Shown in pieces: positions 56,151 through 64,000 of a DNA stretch of 64,000 nucleotides. The number at the start of each line of letters is the position of its first letter. The stretch's first letter is position 1. The DNA lies in NCBI GenBank assembly GCA_017792445.1, contig CP051232.1, positions 1,426,001 to 1,490,000 of the forward strand. The letters run 5' to 3'. Below the pieces are notes generated by a model. The model was not told where the DNA came from. It made no database searches and was given only the letters and a program-made list of their open reading frames with translations. A program made the translations under genes and the position numbers. This DNA is from Maritimibacter sp. GTDB taxonomy: Bacteria > Pseudomonadota > Alphaproteobacteria > Rhodobacterales > Rhodobacteraceae.

Positions 56151-56231
56151 TTTTCAACGTTTCCGTGGACATGCGGGGCCCTTGCCTTGCATGGTTACCG
56201 CAGAACGGGACCAAACCGGGGGGTTCAAGAC

Positions 56232-57506
56232 ATGACCGACACCAAGACCACCACCACGCGCCGCAGTGCGCTGAAAACGCTTGCGGGCGGTGCGGCGGCG
56301 CTGCCGCTCTGGGCCCGCTACACCCACGCCCAGACCGCCGAGCCGATCAAGATCGGCTTTCAGGTCCACAGCACCGGCATCGGGGCCGCCTATGGCCGCT
56401 GGTACGGCCGCACCACCGAGGCCGCCGCTGCGCTGATCAACGAAGCGGGCGGGATCAATGGCCGCCCTGTCGAAATCATCGCCGAGGACGACGGCACCGA
56501 CCCGCGCCGCGGCGCCGAGGTGGTCGAGAAGTTCGCCAACCAGCACGGCTGCGACATCGGGTTCGGCACGCTGTTCAGCCACGTCGTCATGGGCTCGGCC
56601 CCGCGTGCGGGCGAACTGAAGCTGCCGTATTTCGTGGTTTCCGAAGGCCATCACGTCGCCTCGGGCGCGCTGAACCGCTGGACCCTGCAGCCGGGCATCA
56701 CCGACGTGAAAAGCCAGGTGACGGCGATGGCGCCTTTCATCTCTGGCACGTTGGGCAAGAAGGTCACGATGATCTATCCCGACTATGCCTTCGGCCACGA
56801 CCATCGCGACAACCTGAAACCCGCGATCGAGGCGGCAGGCGGCGAAGTGGTCGGCATGATTCCGATCCCGCCGACAGAGACGTCTTTCACGCGCTACTTC
56901 CCGCAAATCCCGCGGGACACCGAGGTGCTGTATCACGTGATGATCGGCCCCGCCGTCCTGACCTTCGTCAAGGAACTGGGCGAGTTCTTCGGCCCCTCTG
57001 CACCCGCGATCTTCGGCTTCATCGACTCGCTCGAAGCCGTCGACCTGTCCTCGCCCGGGCTCGAGTTCCTGGACGGGACATACTTCTGGGAAGGCATGCC
57101 CCGCTATTCGCAGGGCAACAACGAGTATGACGCCTTCTACCGCGAGAAGGTCGGCGTAGATGACAATGGCGCCTCGGTGTCTGACCCGTCCGACGTGTCG
57201 ACCTATGCGCACATGTTCGGCTGCTGGGAGACGCTTCACATCGTGAAAGCGGGTATGGAGGCTGCGGGCTATTCCGGCCCCGGCGACCGTCAGGCCCTGA
57301 TCGAGGCGGTCGAGGCGATGACCGACATGCCGCAGTCGAACGAGCACCCGCAAGGCGCCAAGGTCTTCAACGGCAAGACGCACCAGGTCTTTGGCCACCA
57401 GTACATCTCGAAGGTCGAAGGCGGCCGCCTGAACGTGGTCCACACCGCCTCGATCGAGGACGGGATGTACCCGGACGAGGTGGATTATACGACAATGTCG
57501 TTCTGA
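56232..57506 (+). CDS. Branched-chain/amide-type ABC transporter substrate-binding protein (Tat-exported)
   Basis: A 424-residue periplasmic binding protein of the Peripla_BP_6 type. A twin-arginine signal (TTTTRRSALKTLAGGAAALP) ends in THAQ. IKIGFQVHSTGIGAAYGRWY, LINEAGGINGRPVEIIAEDDG (in part) and VTMIYPDYAFGHDHRDNL are characteristic. The ATG at 56232 follows GGGGGGTTC. Permeases and ATPases follow from 58297 after an antisense gene, and the two-part arrangement is completed by livH-livM-livG-livF. Ligand unknown; nearby hydantoinase and molybdenum hydroxylase genes suggest a nitrogen heterocycle. Confidence 0.92.
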   Translation: MTDTKTTTTRRSALKTLAGGAAALPLWARYTHAQTAEPIKIGFQVHSTGIGAAYGRWYGRTTEAAAALINEAGGINGRPVEIIAEDDGTDPRRGAEVVEKFANQHGCDIGFGTLFSHVVMGSAPRAGELKLPYFVVSEGHHVASGALNRWTLQPGITDVKSQVTAMAPFISGTLGKKVTMIYPDYAFGHDHRDNLKPAIEAAGGEVVGMIPIPPTETSFTRYFPQIPRDTEVLYHVMIGPAVLTFVKELGEFFGPSAPAIFGFIDSLEAVDLSSPGLEFLDGTYFWEGMPRYSQGNNEYDAFYREKVGVDDNGASVSDPSDVSTYAHMFGCWETLHIVKAGMEAAGYSGPGDRQALIEAVEAMTDMPQSNEHPQGAKVFNGKTHQVFGHQYISKVEGGRLNVVHTASIEDGMYPDEVDYTTMSF

Positions 57507-57550
57507 CGAGGCGCCTCCGGCTTCGGGCCGGGGGGTGCCACGCGATCGGG

Positions 57551-57571
57551 GCCCCGGGTCACGCCCGGGGC
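57551..57571 (+). repeat. GC-rich hairpin downstream of the second substrate-binding protein gene
   Basis: GCCCCGGG and CCCGGGGC form a perfect 8-bp stem around TCACG, 45 bp after the binding-protein stop. Same type (GCCCCGG core) as the hairpin at 33526-33550. It lacks a U-tract. Confidence 0.6.
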
Positions 57572-57586
57572 ATCCCACGCGACCGT

Positions 57587-58174
57587 TTAACGGTCGTGAA
57601 TGCCCTTCCCCTCCATGATCAGCGGCACGGCCTTCTCGACCCGGCTCTCGCGGGTTTTCGACTGCTTCGCGCCGCCGATCTGCAAGACCCACCCGCGTCG
57701 CCGTCCGGGAGTCAGCCCGTCCCACGCCTCGCGGAACGTGGCGTCCGCGTCCAGCGCCTCGGACAGTTCCTCGGGCAGCTCGAAATCATCCGCCGGCAGG
57801 TCGACCTTCTTGCCCGCCTTCTCGTTCTCGATCGCCTCGGCCAGCAGCGCGCGCAAAGCGTCTGCCTTCCCCGTCACGTCATCGACCGAATGCAACGGTA
57901 CGATCCGGGCCGAGCGTGAATTCGGCCCCGGCGGCTCAAGCAGCCGATCCGGGTCCGTCAGCAGCACGCCCTTGAAGAAGGACAGCACGCAGCGCCCGCC
58001 ATAGCTGTCGAGGGTGCAGACATTGGCGCCGTCAAGGCAATAGACCGGCTGCCGCCACTTCAGTTCCTCGGTCAGCGGGAACTCTAGCACGATCTCGCGC
58101 AGCGCCTTCTTCTCGTCCTTCCAAGCGGTGTCGCGCTCGAAGAACGTCTCGAAGCGCGGGTTCTTCTCTCCCAT
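57587..58174 (-). CDS. YdeI/OmdA-type DUF1801-domain protein
   Basis: A 195-residue cytoplasmic protein. The N-terminal half is DUF1801/YdhG-like (LKWRQPVYCLDGANVC, YGGRCVLSFFKGVLL) and the C-terminal half is OmdA-like (DFELPEELSEALDADATFREAWDGL in part, with LTPGRRRGWVLQIGGAKQ and KTRESRVEKAVPLI). The family is widespread and of unknown function. GGAGGAG lies 6 nt upstream of the ATG at 58174. It is transcribed against the transporter genes on both sides, splitting the binding-protein gene from its permeases. Confidence 0.87.
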   Translation of the reverse strand: MGEKNPRFETFFERDTAWKDEKKALREIVLEFPLTEELKWRQPVYCLDGANVCTLDSYGGRCVLSFFKGVLLTDPDRLLEPPGPNSRSARIVPLHSVDDVTGKADALRALLAEAIENEKAGKKVDLPADDFELPEELSEALDADATFREAWDGLTPGRRRGWVLQIGGAKQSKTRESRVEKAVPLIMEGKGIHDR

Positions 58175-58296
58175 GGCGCTCTCCTCCGGCCAATCGCCAA
58201 GACTGTCGCCCAACGAAACGGCGCTGTCCATCGGCGTGGCCGCCGCGCGCGGGAAAGCGCTTGCCCGCCCGCACCTTACCGGGCAACGTCCCGAGC

Positions 58297-59223
58297 ATGG
58301 AATTCGGTCCCTACCTGATGCTCGCCTCGCTGGAAGGCGCAGTCACCGCGGCGGTGCTGGCGCTGACGGCGGTTGGCCTAAGCCTTGTCTTCGGCATCAT
58401 GCGCGTCGTGAACGTGGCGCATGGCGAGTTCTTCATGCTGGGCGCGGTTCTGGCATGGTGGGTGTCGTCTTGGTTCGGTGGCCCGGCCGCCGTGGGCTTC
58501 ATCGCGGCGGCGGTGATCGCGCCGGTGCTGGTGGGGCTGCTGGCGGCGGCGGCGGACATGACCCTGCTGAAACGGATCGACTACGACCCGGAACGCACAA
58601 TCGTCGTGACCATCGGCCTTCTCTACGTGATCCAGCAAGTCACCCTGATGACCTACGGCCCCGAGGCACGCCCGGTCGAGCCGCCGTTCAACACGCGCCT
58701 TGCGCTGCCGTGGTTCGAATGGGGCGAGAACGGGTTTCAGCTTTACTGGCCGTGGGGGCTGTCGACGACGTCTTACAAGCTGTTCGTGATCGCCGCGGCG
58801 GCGGCGGTTCTGGCTGCGGTCTGGCTGCTGATGCGCCACACGAAGATCGGCCTGATCATGCGCGCCACCCAGCTGGACGGCGAGATGGCGCAGGTTTTCG
58901 GCATCCCGGTCGAGCGGGTCTATGCCTTCACCTTCGGCCTTGGCGCGGGGCTTGCCGCGCTGGCGGCGGTGCTGATCGTGCCGATCCAGCAGGCGCATTA
59001 CCTGATGGGCGGCGACCCGCTTCTGCTGTCCTTCATCGTGGTGATCATCGGCGGCCTCGGCAGCCTGCCCGGCACCGTCGTCGCGGCGCTGCTGATCGGC
59101 ATGTCGGACGGCATCATCTCTGTCTTCTTCTCGCCGACGCTGGCGAAGATCCTCGCGACGCTGCTGGTGGCGCTGGTGCTGGTGTTCCGCCCGCAGGGCC
59201 TGTTCGGAACCCGCGCGGCATGA
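58297..59223 (+). CDS. Branched-chain-type ABC transporter permease (LivH-like)
   Basis: A 308-residue inner-membrane permease with LivH features: VGLSLVFGIMRVVNVAHGEFFMLGA (in part VFGIMRVVNVAHGEF), TKIGLIMRATQLDGEMAQVFGI in the coupling loop, and IGGLGSLPGTVVAALLIG, ending VLVFRPQGLFGTRAA. The ATG at 58297 matches the family start. It overlaps the livM-like gene by 4 nt (ATGA). The divergent YdeI-type gene starts 122 bp upstream. Confidence 0.93.
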   Translation: MEFGPYLMLASLEGAVTAAVLALTAVGLSLVFGIMRVVNVAHGEFFMLGAVLAWWVSSWFGGPAAVGFIAAAVIAPVLVGLLAAAADMTLLKRIDYDPERTIVVTIGLLYVIQQVTLMTYGPEARPVEPPFNTRLALPWFEWGENGFQLYWPWGLSTTSYKLFVIAAAAAVLAAVWLLMRHTKIGLIMRATQLDGEMAQVFGIPVERVYAFTFGLGAGLAALAAVLIVPIQQAHYLMGGDPLLLSFIVVIIGGLGSLPGTVVAALLIGMSDGIISVFFSPTLAKILATLLVALVLVFRPQGLFGTRAA

Positions 59224-60164
59224 CCGAGACCGGCAAGGCCATCGCGCTGCACGCGGGGCTGGTCGTCCTGCTGTTCGTGCTGCAATGGGTGCTTCCCGCC
59301 TATCACCACGGCAATCTTGCGCGGGTGATGGTGCTTGCGACCTACGCGATGGGGTACAACCTGCTGTTCGGCTACACCGGGCTGCTGTCCTTGGGCCATG
59401 CGATGTTCTTCGCCGCAGGCATGTACGGCATGGCGCTGACGGTGAAGCACCTTGGCTGGGCCCCTGCCCCGGCGCTTGTCGCGGGGATCGGGGCGGGCCT
59501 GCTGCTGTCGCTAGCCGTGGGCGCGCTGGCGCTGCGGACGGCGGGGGTCGCGTTCATGATCGTGACCCTGATGTTCGCGCAGGCGGTGTTCCTGACGATC
59601 CTCTATTTCGGCGAGTGGACCAACGCCGACGACGGGTTGGTGCTGCAACGCGCCGAACGGATGATGTGGGGGCTCGACCTTAGCAACGACGCCACCCGCT
59701 ACGTCGCCGCGTGGGTGCTGTTCACCGTTTGCCTTGGCCTGTCGCTGTGGCTCGTCCGGTCGTCCTTCGGCAAGGTGCTGATCGCGATCCGCGAGAACGA
59801 GCCACGCGCGCAGATGCTGGGATACGACACCTTCCGGCACAAGCTGGCGGCAGTCACTGCCTCGGGCACCATGTCGGCGGCGGCGGGCGCGGGCTATGGG
59901 CTGCTGTTCGGCTACGCGGGCGCCAGTTTCGCCGGGGTGCAGTATTCCATCCTGCCGCTGCTGTGGGTCCTGCTGGGCGGCGCGGGAACAATTGTCGGTC
60001 CGTTCATCGGCGCGCTGTTTACCTTCTATCTGATCGACATCGCGTCCGGCTTCACCTCGGCCTACATGGCGGTGGTCGGTGGGGTTCTGATCGCGCTGAC
60101 GCTGTTCGCGCGGCAGGGCATCGGCGGCGAGTTGCGCCGCCGTGTCTGGAGGTGGCTGCCATGA
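59220..60164 (+). CDS. Branched-chain-type ABC transporter permease (LivM-like)
   Basis: A 314-residue inner-membrane permease. LLFGYTGLLSLGHAMFFAAGMYG is the LivM signature (in part GYTGLLSLGHAMFF), SFGKVLIAIRENEPRAQMLGYD the coupling loop, and GGAGTIVGPFIGALFTFYLID the C-terminal block. Start and stop overlap the neighbours (ATGA on both sides), so livH-M-G-F are translationally coupled. Confidence 0.94.
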   Translation: MTETGKAIALHAGLVVLLFVLQWVLPAYHHGNLARVMVLATYAMGYNLLFGYTGLLSLGHAMFFAAGMYGMALTVKHLGWAPAPALVAGIGAGLLLSLAVGALALRTAGVAFMIVTLMFAQAVFLTILYFGEWTNADDGLVLQRAERMMWGLDLSNDATRYVAAWVLFTVCLGLSLWLVRSSFGKVLIAIRENEPRAQMLGYDTFRHKLAAVTASGTMSAAAGAGYGLLFGYAGASFAGVQYSILPLLWVLLGGAGTIVGPFIGALFTFYLIDIASGFTSAYMAVVGGVLIALTLFARQGIGGELRRRVWRWLP

Positions 60165-60865
60165 GCCTTCTCGAAACCCGCGGGCTGTCCAAAAGCTTCT
60201 CCGGCCTTCGCGCCGTACACGAGGTCGACTTCGCCCTGCCCGAGGGCGAGGTTCGCGCGCTGATCGGACCGAACGGCGCCGGCAAGACCACCTTCGTCGG
60301 CATGCTTTGCGGGCGGATCGAGCCTTCGTCGGGCACCGTCCGTTTCTCCGGCGCCGACGTTTCCCACCTGCCCGCGCACCGGCGCATCCGGGCGGGCATG
60401 GCCTATACGTTCCAGATCACCAGCATCTTCGCGAAACTCAGTTGCCGCGAGAACGTCGCGCTTGCCGTGCGCCGCCGCCACGGCCCGCAGTCCGACGTGA
60501 TCGAGGCGCTGGCCCGCGTCGGTCTGGACGACCGCGCCGACCAGCTTGCGGGCGACCTGAGTTATGGCCACCAGCGCCTGCTGGAGATCGCAATGGGGCT
60601 GGCGCAGAAACCCCGCCTGCTGATCCTTGACGAGCCGACGCAGGGTCTGTCCGACGGCGAGATCGACGCCTTCTGCACGCTGATCCGCGAGCTGAAAGCC
60701 GAGACCACGATCCTGTTGATCGAGCACAACATGGCCGTCGTGATGCAGACCGCCGATCGCATCACGGTGCTGAACTTCGGCGAAATCCTCGCCGAGGGCG
60801 CACCCGACGAGATCCGCGCGAACCGTGCCGTGCAGGCCGCCTATCTGGGGACCGAGGATGCTTGA
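60161..60865 (+). CDS. Branched-chain-type ABC transporter ATP-binding protein (LivG-like)
   Basis: A 234-residue ATPase: Walker A GPNGAGKTTFV, signature LSYGHQRLLEIAMGLAQ, Walker B LLILDEPTQGLSD and H-loop LLIEHNMAVVM. LivG proteins are usually slightly longer (about 250), and the shorter loop here is typical of urea/amide-type systems. It overlaps livM-like by 4 nt and livF-like by 8 nt. Confidence 0.93.
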   Translation: MSLLETRGLSKSFSGLRAVHEVDFALPEGEVRALIGPNGAGKTTFVGMLCGRIEPSSGTVRFSGADVSHLPAHRRIRAGMAYTFQITSIFAKLSCRENVALAVRRRHGPQSDVIEALARVGLDDRADQLAGDLSYGHQRLLEIAMGLAQKPRLLILDEPTQGLSDGEIDAFCTLIRELKAETTILLIEHNMAVVMQTADRITVLNFGEILAEGAPDEIRANRAVQAAYLGTEDA

Positions 60866-61553
60866 GCTATCCGATGTCTCCACCGGCTATGGCGAGGCGC
60901 AGGTTTTGCGCGACGTGTCGCTCGACGTTCGGGCGGGCGAGATTCACTGCCTGCTGGGCCGCAACGGCGCGGGGAAGACCACGACGATGAAGGCCATCAC
61001 CGGGTTGCTGCCGCTGTGGGGCGGGACGATCCACCTTGACGGCGCCGAGATCGGCGCTCTGCCCGCGCACCGCGTTGGGCAGACCGGGGTCGGCTATATC
61101 CCGCAGGGGCGGCGGCTGTTCGGGGAACTGACGGTGGCGCAGAACCTTGAGATCGGGCTGATGACGCGCCGGTCTTCCGCCGCCGTGCGGGAACGTGCGC
61201 TGGACCTGTTCCCACGCCTGCGCGAGCGGATGGGCCAGCGGGCGCAGACCCTGTCCGGCGGCGAGCAGCAGATGCTGGCGACCGCCCGCGCGCTGTGTAC
61301 AGAGCCAAAAGTCTTGCTGCTGGACGAACCGACCGAAGGGCTGCAACCGTCGATGATCGCGGCGATCCGCGACGTGATCGTTCAACTTCGCAGCGAAGGC
61401 ACCGCGATCCTGCTGGTGGAACAGCGCATCGACGCTGTGCTGGCGGTGGCCGACCGGGTGACGTTCCTTGAGAACGGCCATGCGCGCGAGACCTGGGCCG
61501 CCGCCGACCTGCGCGGAAACCATGCGGTGATCGACCGCTACCTTGGGGTCTGA
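60858..61553 (+). CDS. Branched-chain-type ABC transporter ATP-binding protein (LivF-like)
   Basis: A 231-residue ATPase: Walker A GRNGAGKTTTM, the LivF block VGYIPQGRRLFGELTVAQNL, signature LSGGEQQMLATARAL, Walker B VLLLDEPTEGLQ and H-loop LLVEQRIDAVL. It is the last gene of the coupled transporter set, and 148 bp separate it from the molybdenum hydroxylase genes. Confidence 0.94.
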   Translation: MLELSDVSTGYGEAQVLRDVSLDVRAGEIHCLLGRNGAGKTTTMKAITGLLPLWGGTIHLDGAEIGALPAHRVGQTGVGYIPQGRRLFGELTVAQNLEIGLMTRRSSAAVRERALDLFPRLRERMGQRAQTLSGGEQQMLATARALCTEPKVLLLDEPTEGLQPSMIAAIRDVIVQLRSEGTAILLVEQRIDAVLAVADRVTFLENGHARETWAAADLRGNHAVIDRYLGV

Positions 61554-61671
61554 CGCCGGCGGCGCAGCGGTTCGCAACCCGCCTTCGCCCTGACCGTTTT
61601 CCCGGCATCCCGCGAACCGGACGGCGCCCGCGCCACGCGCCCATTGACAGGTGAACCATCGGACGCGCAGG

Positions 61672-61691
61672 CTTTGACCGGACAGTCAAAG
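61672..61691 (+). promoter_or_regulatory. TetR-type palindrome upstream of the molybdenum hydroxylase genes
   Basis: CTTTGAC-CGGACA-GTCAAAG has perfect 7-bp arms and resembles TetR-family operators of the TTGACCG...GGTCAA type. A TTGACA lies 23 bp upstream (61644-61649). The palindrome ends 10 bp before the start codon, so a bound repressor could block initiation. No tetR gene is in the window. Confidence 0.5.
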
Positions 61692-61701
61692 GGAGCGCCG
61701 A

Positions 61702-62556
61702 TTGCCGGCTTACCATCGCCCATCCACCCTTGCGGACGCGCTGGATATTCTGGCGTCGGATCCCGTGACGCTCGCTGCCGGCTGCACCGACCTTTATCCC
61801 GCGACGCAGGCCAAGGCGCTGCCGGGCGACATCCTCGACATCACGGCGATTCCCGATCTGCAAGGCATCAGCCAGGACGACGCGGGCTGGCGCATCGGCG
61901 CCGCCGTGACTTGGGCCGAGATCATTCGTCACCACATGCCGCCTGCTTTCGACGGCCTGAAGCGCGCAGCGCGCGAGGTGGGGTCGGTGCAGATCCAGAC
62001 CGCCGGGACGGTCGCGGGCAATCTGTGTACCGCCTCGCCTGCGGGCGACGGCGCGCCGTGCCTGATGACGCTGGACGCAGAGGTCGAATTGATGTCCGCC
62101 ACCGGCACCCGCAGTCTGCCGCTGGCCGCATTCCTTACTGGCGCACGGCGCACGGCGCGTCGCGATGACGAACTGGTCTCCGCCATCCGTATTCCGGCGC
62201 GGGCGGCATCGGGCGAGGGCGACTTTCTGAAACTCGGCGCGCGCCGTTATCTGGTGATCTCCATCGCGATGGCCGCAGCGCGGTTCGAGACGAAGGACGG
62301 CGCGATCACGCGGGCCGCGCTGTCGGTCGGCGCGTGCAGCCCGACGGCCGTCCGACTGACGGAACTTGAGAAGGCGCTTGGAGGTGCGCCCCTTGCGACC
62401 GCAGCAAAGCTTGTCTCGCCAGCCACCGTCGCGCCGCACCTGTCGCCCATCGACGACATCCGCGGCGACGCCGGATACCGCAGCGAAGCGGCGACCGAGC
62501 TTGTCCGCCGGCTGATCCTTCGCTGCGCAGAAAAACGCGCGGAGGTCGCGGCATGA
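61702..62556 (+). CDS. Xanthine dehydrogenase-family FAD-binding subunit
   Basis: A 284-residue FAD-binding (PCMH-type) medium subunit of a molybdenum hydroxylase. AGCTDLYPATQAKALPGDILDI is the first FAD-binding block, AREVGSVQIQTAGTVAGNLCTASPAGD the second, and a CO-dehydrogenase flavoprotein C-terminal domain follows (FLKLGARRYLVISIAMAAAR in part). The start is a TTG with GGGAG 8 nt upstream. It overlaps the next subunit gene by 4 nt. Electrons pass from the Mo centre through 2Fe-2S clusters to this FAD. Confidence 0.92.
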   Translation: MPAYHRPSTLADALDILASDPVTLAAGCTDLYPATQAKALPGDILDITAIPDLQGISQDDAGWRIGAAVTWAEIIRHHMPPAFDGLKRAAREVGSVQIQTAGTVAGNLCTASPAGDGAPCLMTLDAEVELMSATGTRSLPLAAFLTGARRTARRDDELVSAIRIPARAASGEGDFLKLGARRYLVISIAMAAARFETKDGAITRAALSVGACSPTAVRLTELEKALGGAPLATAAKLVSPATVAPHLSPIDDIRGDAGYRSEAATELVRRLILRCAEKRAEVAA

Positions 62557-64000
62557 ACCGGCCCTTCGGAACCACGACGATGCGGCTGAACGGCGCGGAG
62601 ACGCCCTTTGCGGCCACGCCCGGACGGCGCCTTTCCGAAGTGCTGCGCGAGGATCTGCGGCAGTTCGGAACCAAGATCGGCTGCGATGCGGGCGATTGCG
62701 GGGCCTGTACCGTTCTGCTGAACGGCGACCCGGTCTGCGCCTGCCTGACTCCCGCGATCCGCGCCGACGGGGCCGAAGTGACGACCGTAGAGGGGGTGCA
62801 GCATATCGTGCCGATGCTGCAGCAATCCTTCCTGCGGCATGGCGCTGCTCAGTGCGGCATTTGCACCCCCGGCATGCTGACCGCCGCTGCAGCATTGCTG
62901 CAGAAAAATGCCGCGCCCAGCCGCCGCGAGGTCGAAGATGCTCTGGGCGGCGTGCTGTGTCGCTGCACCGGCTATGCCAAGATCATCGACGCGGTCTGCG
63001 ACCTGTCCGGCATCTCTGAACCCGGACGGCCGGACGCCGGCGCGGCAGTGGGCGCGCGGTTGGAACGGCTGGATGGCGGGCCGAAGGTTGCGGGGACCGA
63101 GGTCTATGGCGCGGACCTTGTTCTGCCCGACACGCTGGAGGTTCGCGCGATCCGTTCGCCGCATCATGCTGCGGCCTTCACGCTTGGCGATGCCGCGGCA
63201 TGGGCCGCTACCGCGCCCGGCGCTGTCGAGGTCTTCACAGCCGCCGACATCCCCGGACCGAACCTGTTCGGAACGATCCCGGATTTCGTCGATCAACCTG
63301 TGCTGGCCGAGGCGTTCGTGCGCCAGCGTGGCGAAGCCGTGGCGATCGTCGTCGGCGAGACCGCCGTGCTGGATGCGCTCGACTTCTCGCGCTTCCCGGT
63401 CGACTGGACCCCGACGCCCGCCGTCACCGATCTGGAATCCGCGCCGCCCAAAGACCTGCACCCGAACCGCCCCGGCAACCTGATGATCCGGGGCCTTGTC
63501 CGATGCGGCGACGCCGAAGCGGTGCTGGACACGTCAGCCTTCACCGCCGAGGCACAGGTGGACACCAGCTTTGTCGAGCACGCCTATATCGAGCCCGAGG
63601 CGGGCATCGCATGGATGGACGGCGATACGCTGGTGATCCGCGCCTGCACGCAGGCCCCGGTGATGGACCGCGACGAGACGGCGAAGGTGCTGGGCCTGCC
63701 GCTGGACAGGGTCCGCGTTCAACCCGCAGCGACCGGTGGCGGGTTCGGTGCGAAGCTCGACGTGTCGCTACAGCCGCTGATCGGTCTTGCTGCGCTGAAG
63801 ACCGGGCGGCCCTGCCGCATGGTGTACACCCGCAGCGAAAGCATGGCGTCGACGACCAAGCGGCACCCCGCGAAGATGACCGGCCGCGCCGGATGCGATG
63901 CGGAAGGCCGGGTGACGGGCATGACATTCGACGGCGACTTCAACACCGGCGCTTATGCCAGCTGGGGTCCGACCGTCGCGGTGCGCGTGCCGGTTCATGC
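62553..64000 (+). CDS. Xanthine dehydrogenase-family protein, fused 2Fe-2S and molybdopterin-binding subunits (5' part)
   Basis: The frame is open from the ATG at 62553 to the window edge (482 codons). Residues about 10-80 form a plant-type 2Fe-2S domain (GCDAGDCGACTVLL, then VCAC), and about 85-150 the helical 2Fe-2S domain with QCGICTPGML and CRCTGYAKI. From about 175 the molybdopterin subunit begins (GGPKVAGTEVYGADL, then FVEHAYIEPEAG and ATGGGFGAKLDVSLQP). In xdhABC-type enzymes these are separate genes, so this is a fusion of small and large subunits without FAD, which is encoded just upstream. The substrate (purine, nicotinate or other N-heterocycle) is unknown. Confidence 0.93.
   Translation, partial: MNRPFGTTTMRLNGAETPFAATPGRRLSEVLREDLRQFGTKIGCDAGDCGACTVLLNGDPVCACLTPAIRADGAEVTTVEGVQHIVPMLQQSFLRHGAAQCGICTPGMLTAAAALLQKNAAPSRREVEDALGGVLCRCTGYAKIIDAVCDLSGISEPGRPDAGAAVGARLERLDGGPKVAGTEVYGADLVLPDTLEVRAIRSPHHAAAFTLGDAAAWAATAPGAVEVFTAADIPGPNLFGTIPDFVDQPVLAEAFVRQRGEAVAIVVGETAVLDALDFSRFPVDWTPTPAVTDLESAPPKDLHPNRPGNLMIRGLVRCGDAEAVLDTSAFTAEAQVDTSFVEHAYIEPEAGIAWMDGDTLVIRACTQAPVMDRDETAKVLGLPLDRVRVQPAATGGGFGAKLDVSLQPLIGLAALKTGRPCRMVYTRSESMASTTKRHPAKMTGRAGCDAEGRVTGMTFDGDFNTGAYASWGPTVAVRVPVH

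Overview
The window looks like chromosome from a high-GC alphaproteobacterium of the Rhodobacterales (Roseobacter/Rhodobacter group). This is inferred from the glnD-murJ-trpS neighbourhood, the 41-residue L36 protein, the TauE/TIGR02186 pair, several liv-type transporters, FnrL- and Irr-like sites, and extragenic GC-rich palindromes. I see no insertion sequence, integrase, phage gene, rRNA or CRISPR array. Nearly all the DNA is coding, with three gene-free gaps longer than 300 bases (5132-5662, 26489-26938, 29464-29831).

Layout. 1-7.1 kb holds housekeeping genes: glnD (3' end), murJ, a rhomboid homologue that lacks its catalytic residues, trpS, a transglutaminase-fold protein, a branched-chain aminotransferase and a universal stress protein. 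7.1-9.4 kb is a large RTX protein on the minus strand. 9.6-11.2 kb is nfuA-tsaB-rimI. 11.4-17.2 kb is a nucleoside-type BMP ABC transporter operon with a tiny membrane protein and a purine nucleoside phosphorylase. 17.3-18.9 kb is a TauE/SafE permease with a TIGR02186 protein.

18.9-26.5 kb is a tightly packed seven-gene minus-strand envelope operon: an exported protein with four CxxC repeats spaced about 49 residues apart, two SGNH hydrolases, an MBOAT acyltransferase, a 77-residue membrane protein, an L,D-transpeptidase and a CapA-type phosphoesterase. It has the parts list of a periplasmic glycan O-acylation and wall-remodelling system and is the best candidate here for an undescribed system.

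26.9-31.1 kb carries an aldehyde dehydrogenase, an iron alcohol dehydrogenase, a gap with an anti-Shine-Dalgarno hairpin, N-formylglutamate amidohydrolase, tRNA-Val(GAC) and rpmJ. 31.3-40.9 kb is a liv-type ABC transporter operon flanked by two AMP-forming acyl-CoA ligases; it also holds a 183-residue protein of unknown function and two small membrane proteins. 41-45.5 kb contains a 54-residue membrane protein, an M20 carbamoylase-type hydrolase, a histidine phosphatase and a saccharopine-pathway gene pair for lysine catabolism. 45.5-49.9 kb has an Rrf2 Fe-S regulator under a perfect FNR box, an SDR diverging from a fatty acid desaturase, and a hybrid histidine kinase. 50-54 kb is hyuA-hyuB with an array of hairpins between them. 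54-56.2 kb is a PCuAC-like copper protein diverging from a polytopic membrane protein. 56.2-61.6 kb is a second liv-type transporter, interrupted by an antisense YdeI/DUF1801 gene. The window ends inside a molybdenum hydroxylase (FAD subunit plus fused 2Fe-2S/Mo subunit) behind a TetR-type palindrome.

Together the right half suggests uptake and breakdown of aromatic or acyl acids and N-heterocycles (hydantoinases, carbamoylase, molybdenum hydroxylase) and of lysine. The left half mixes housekeeping with cell-envelope work. All functional statements rest on reading motifs and neighbourhoods; no database search was run.
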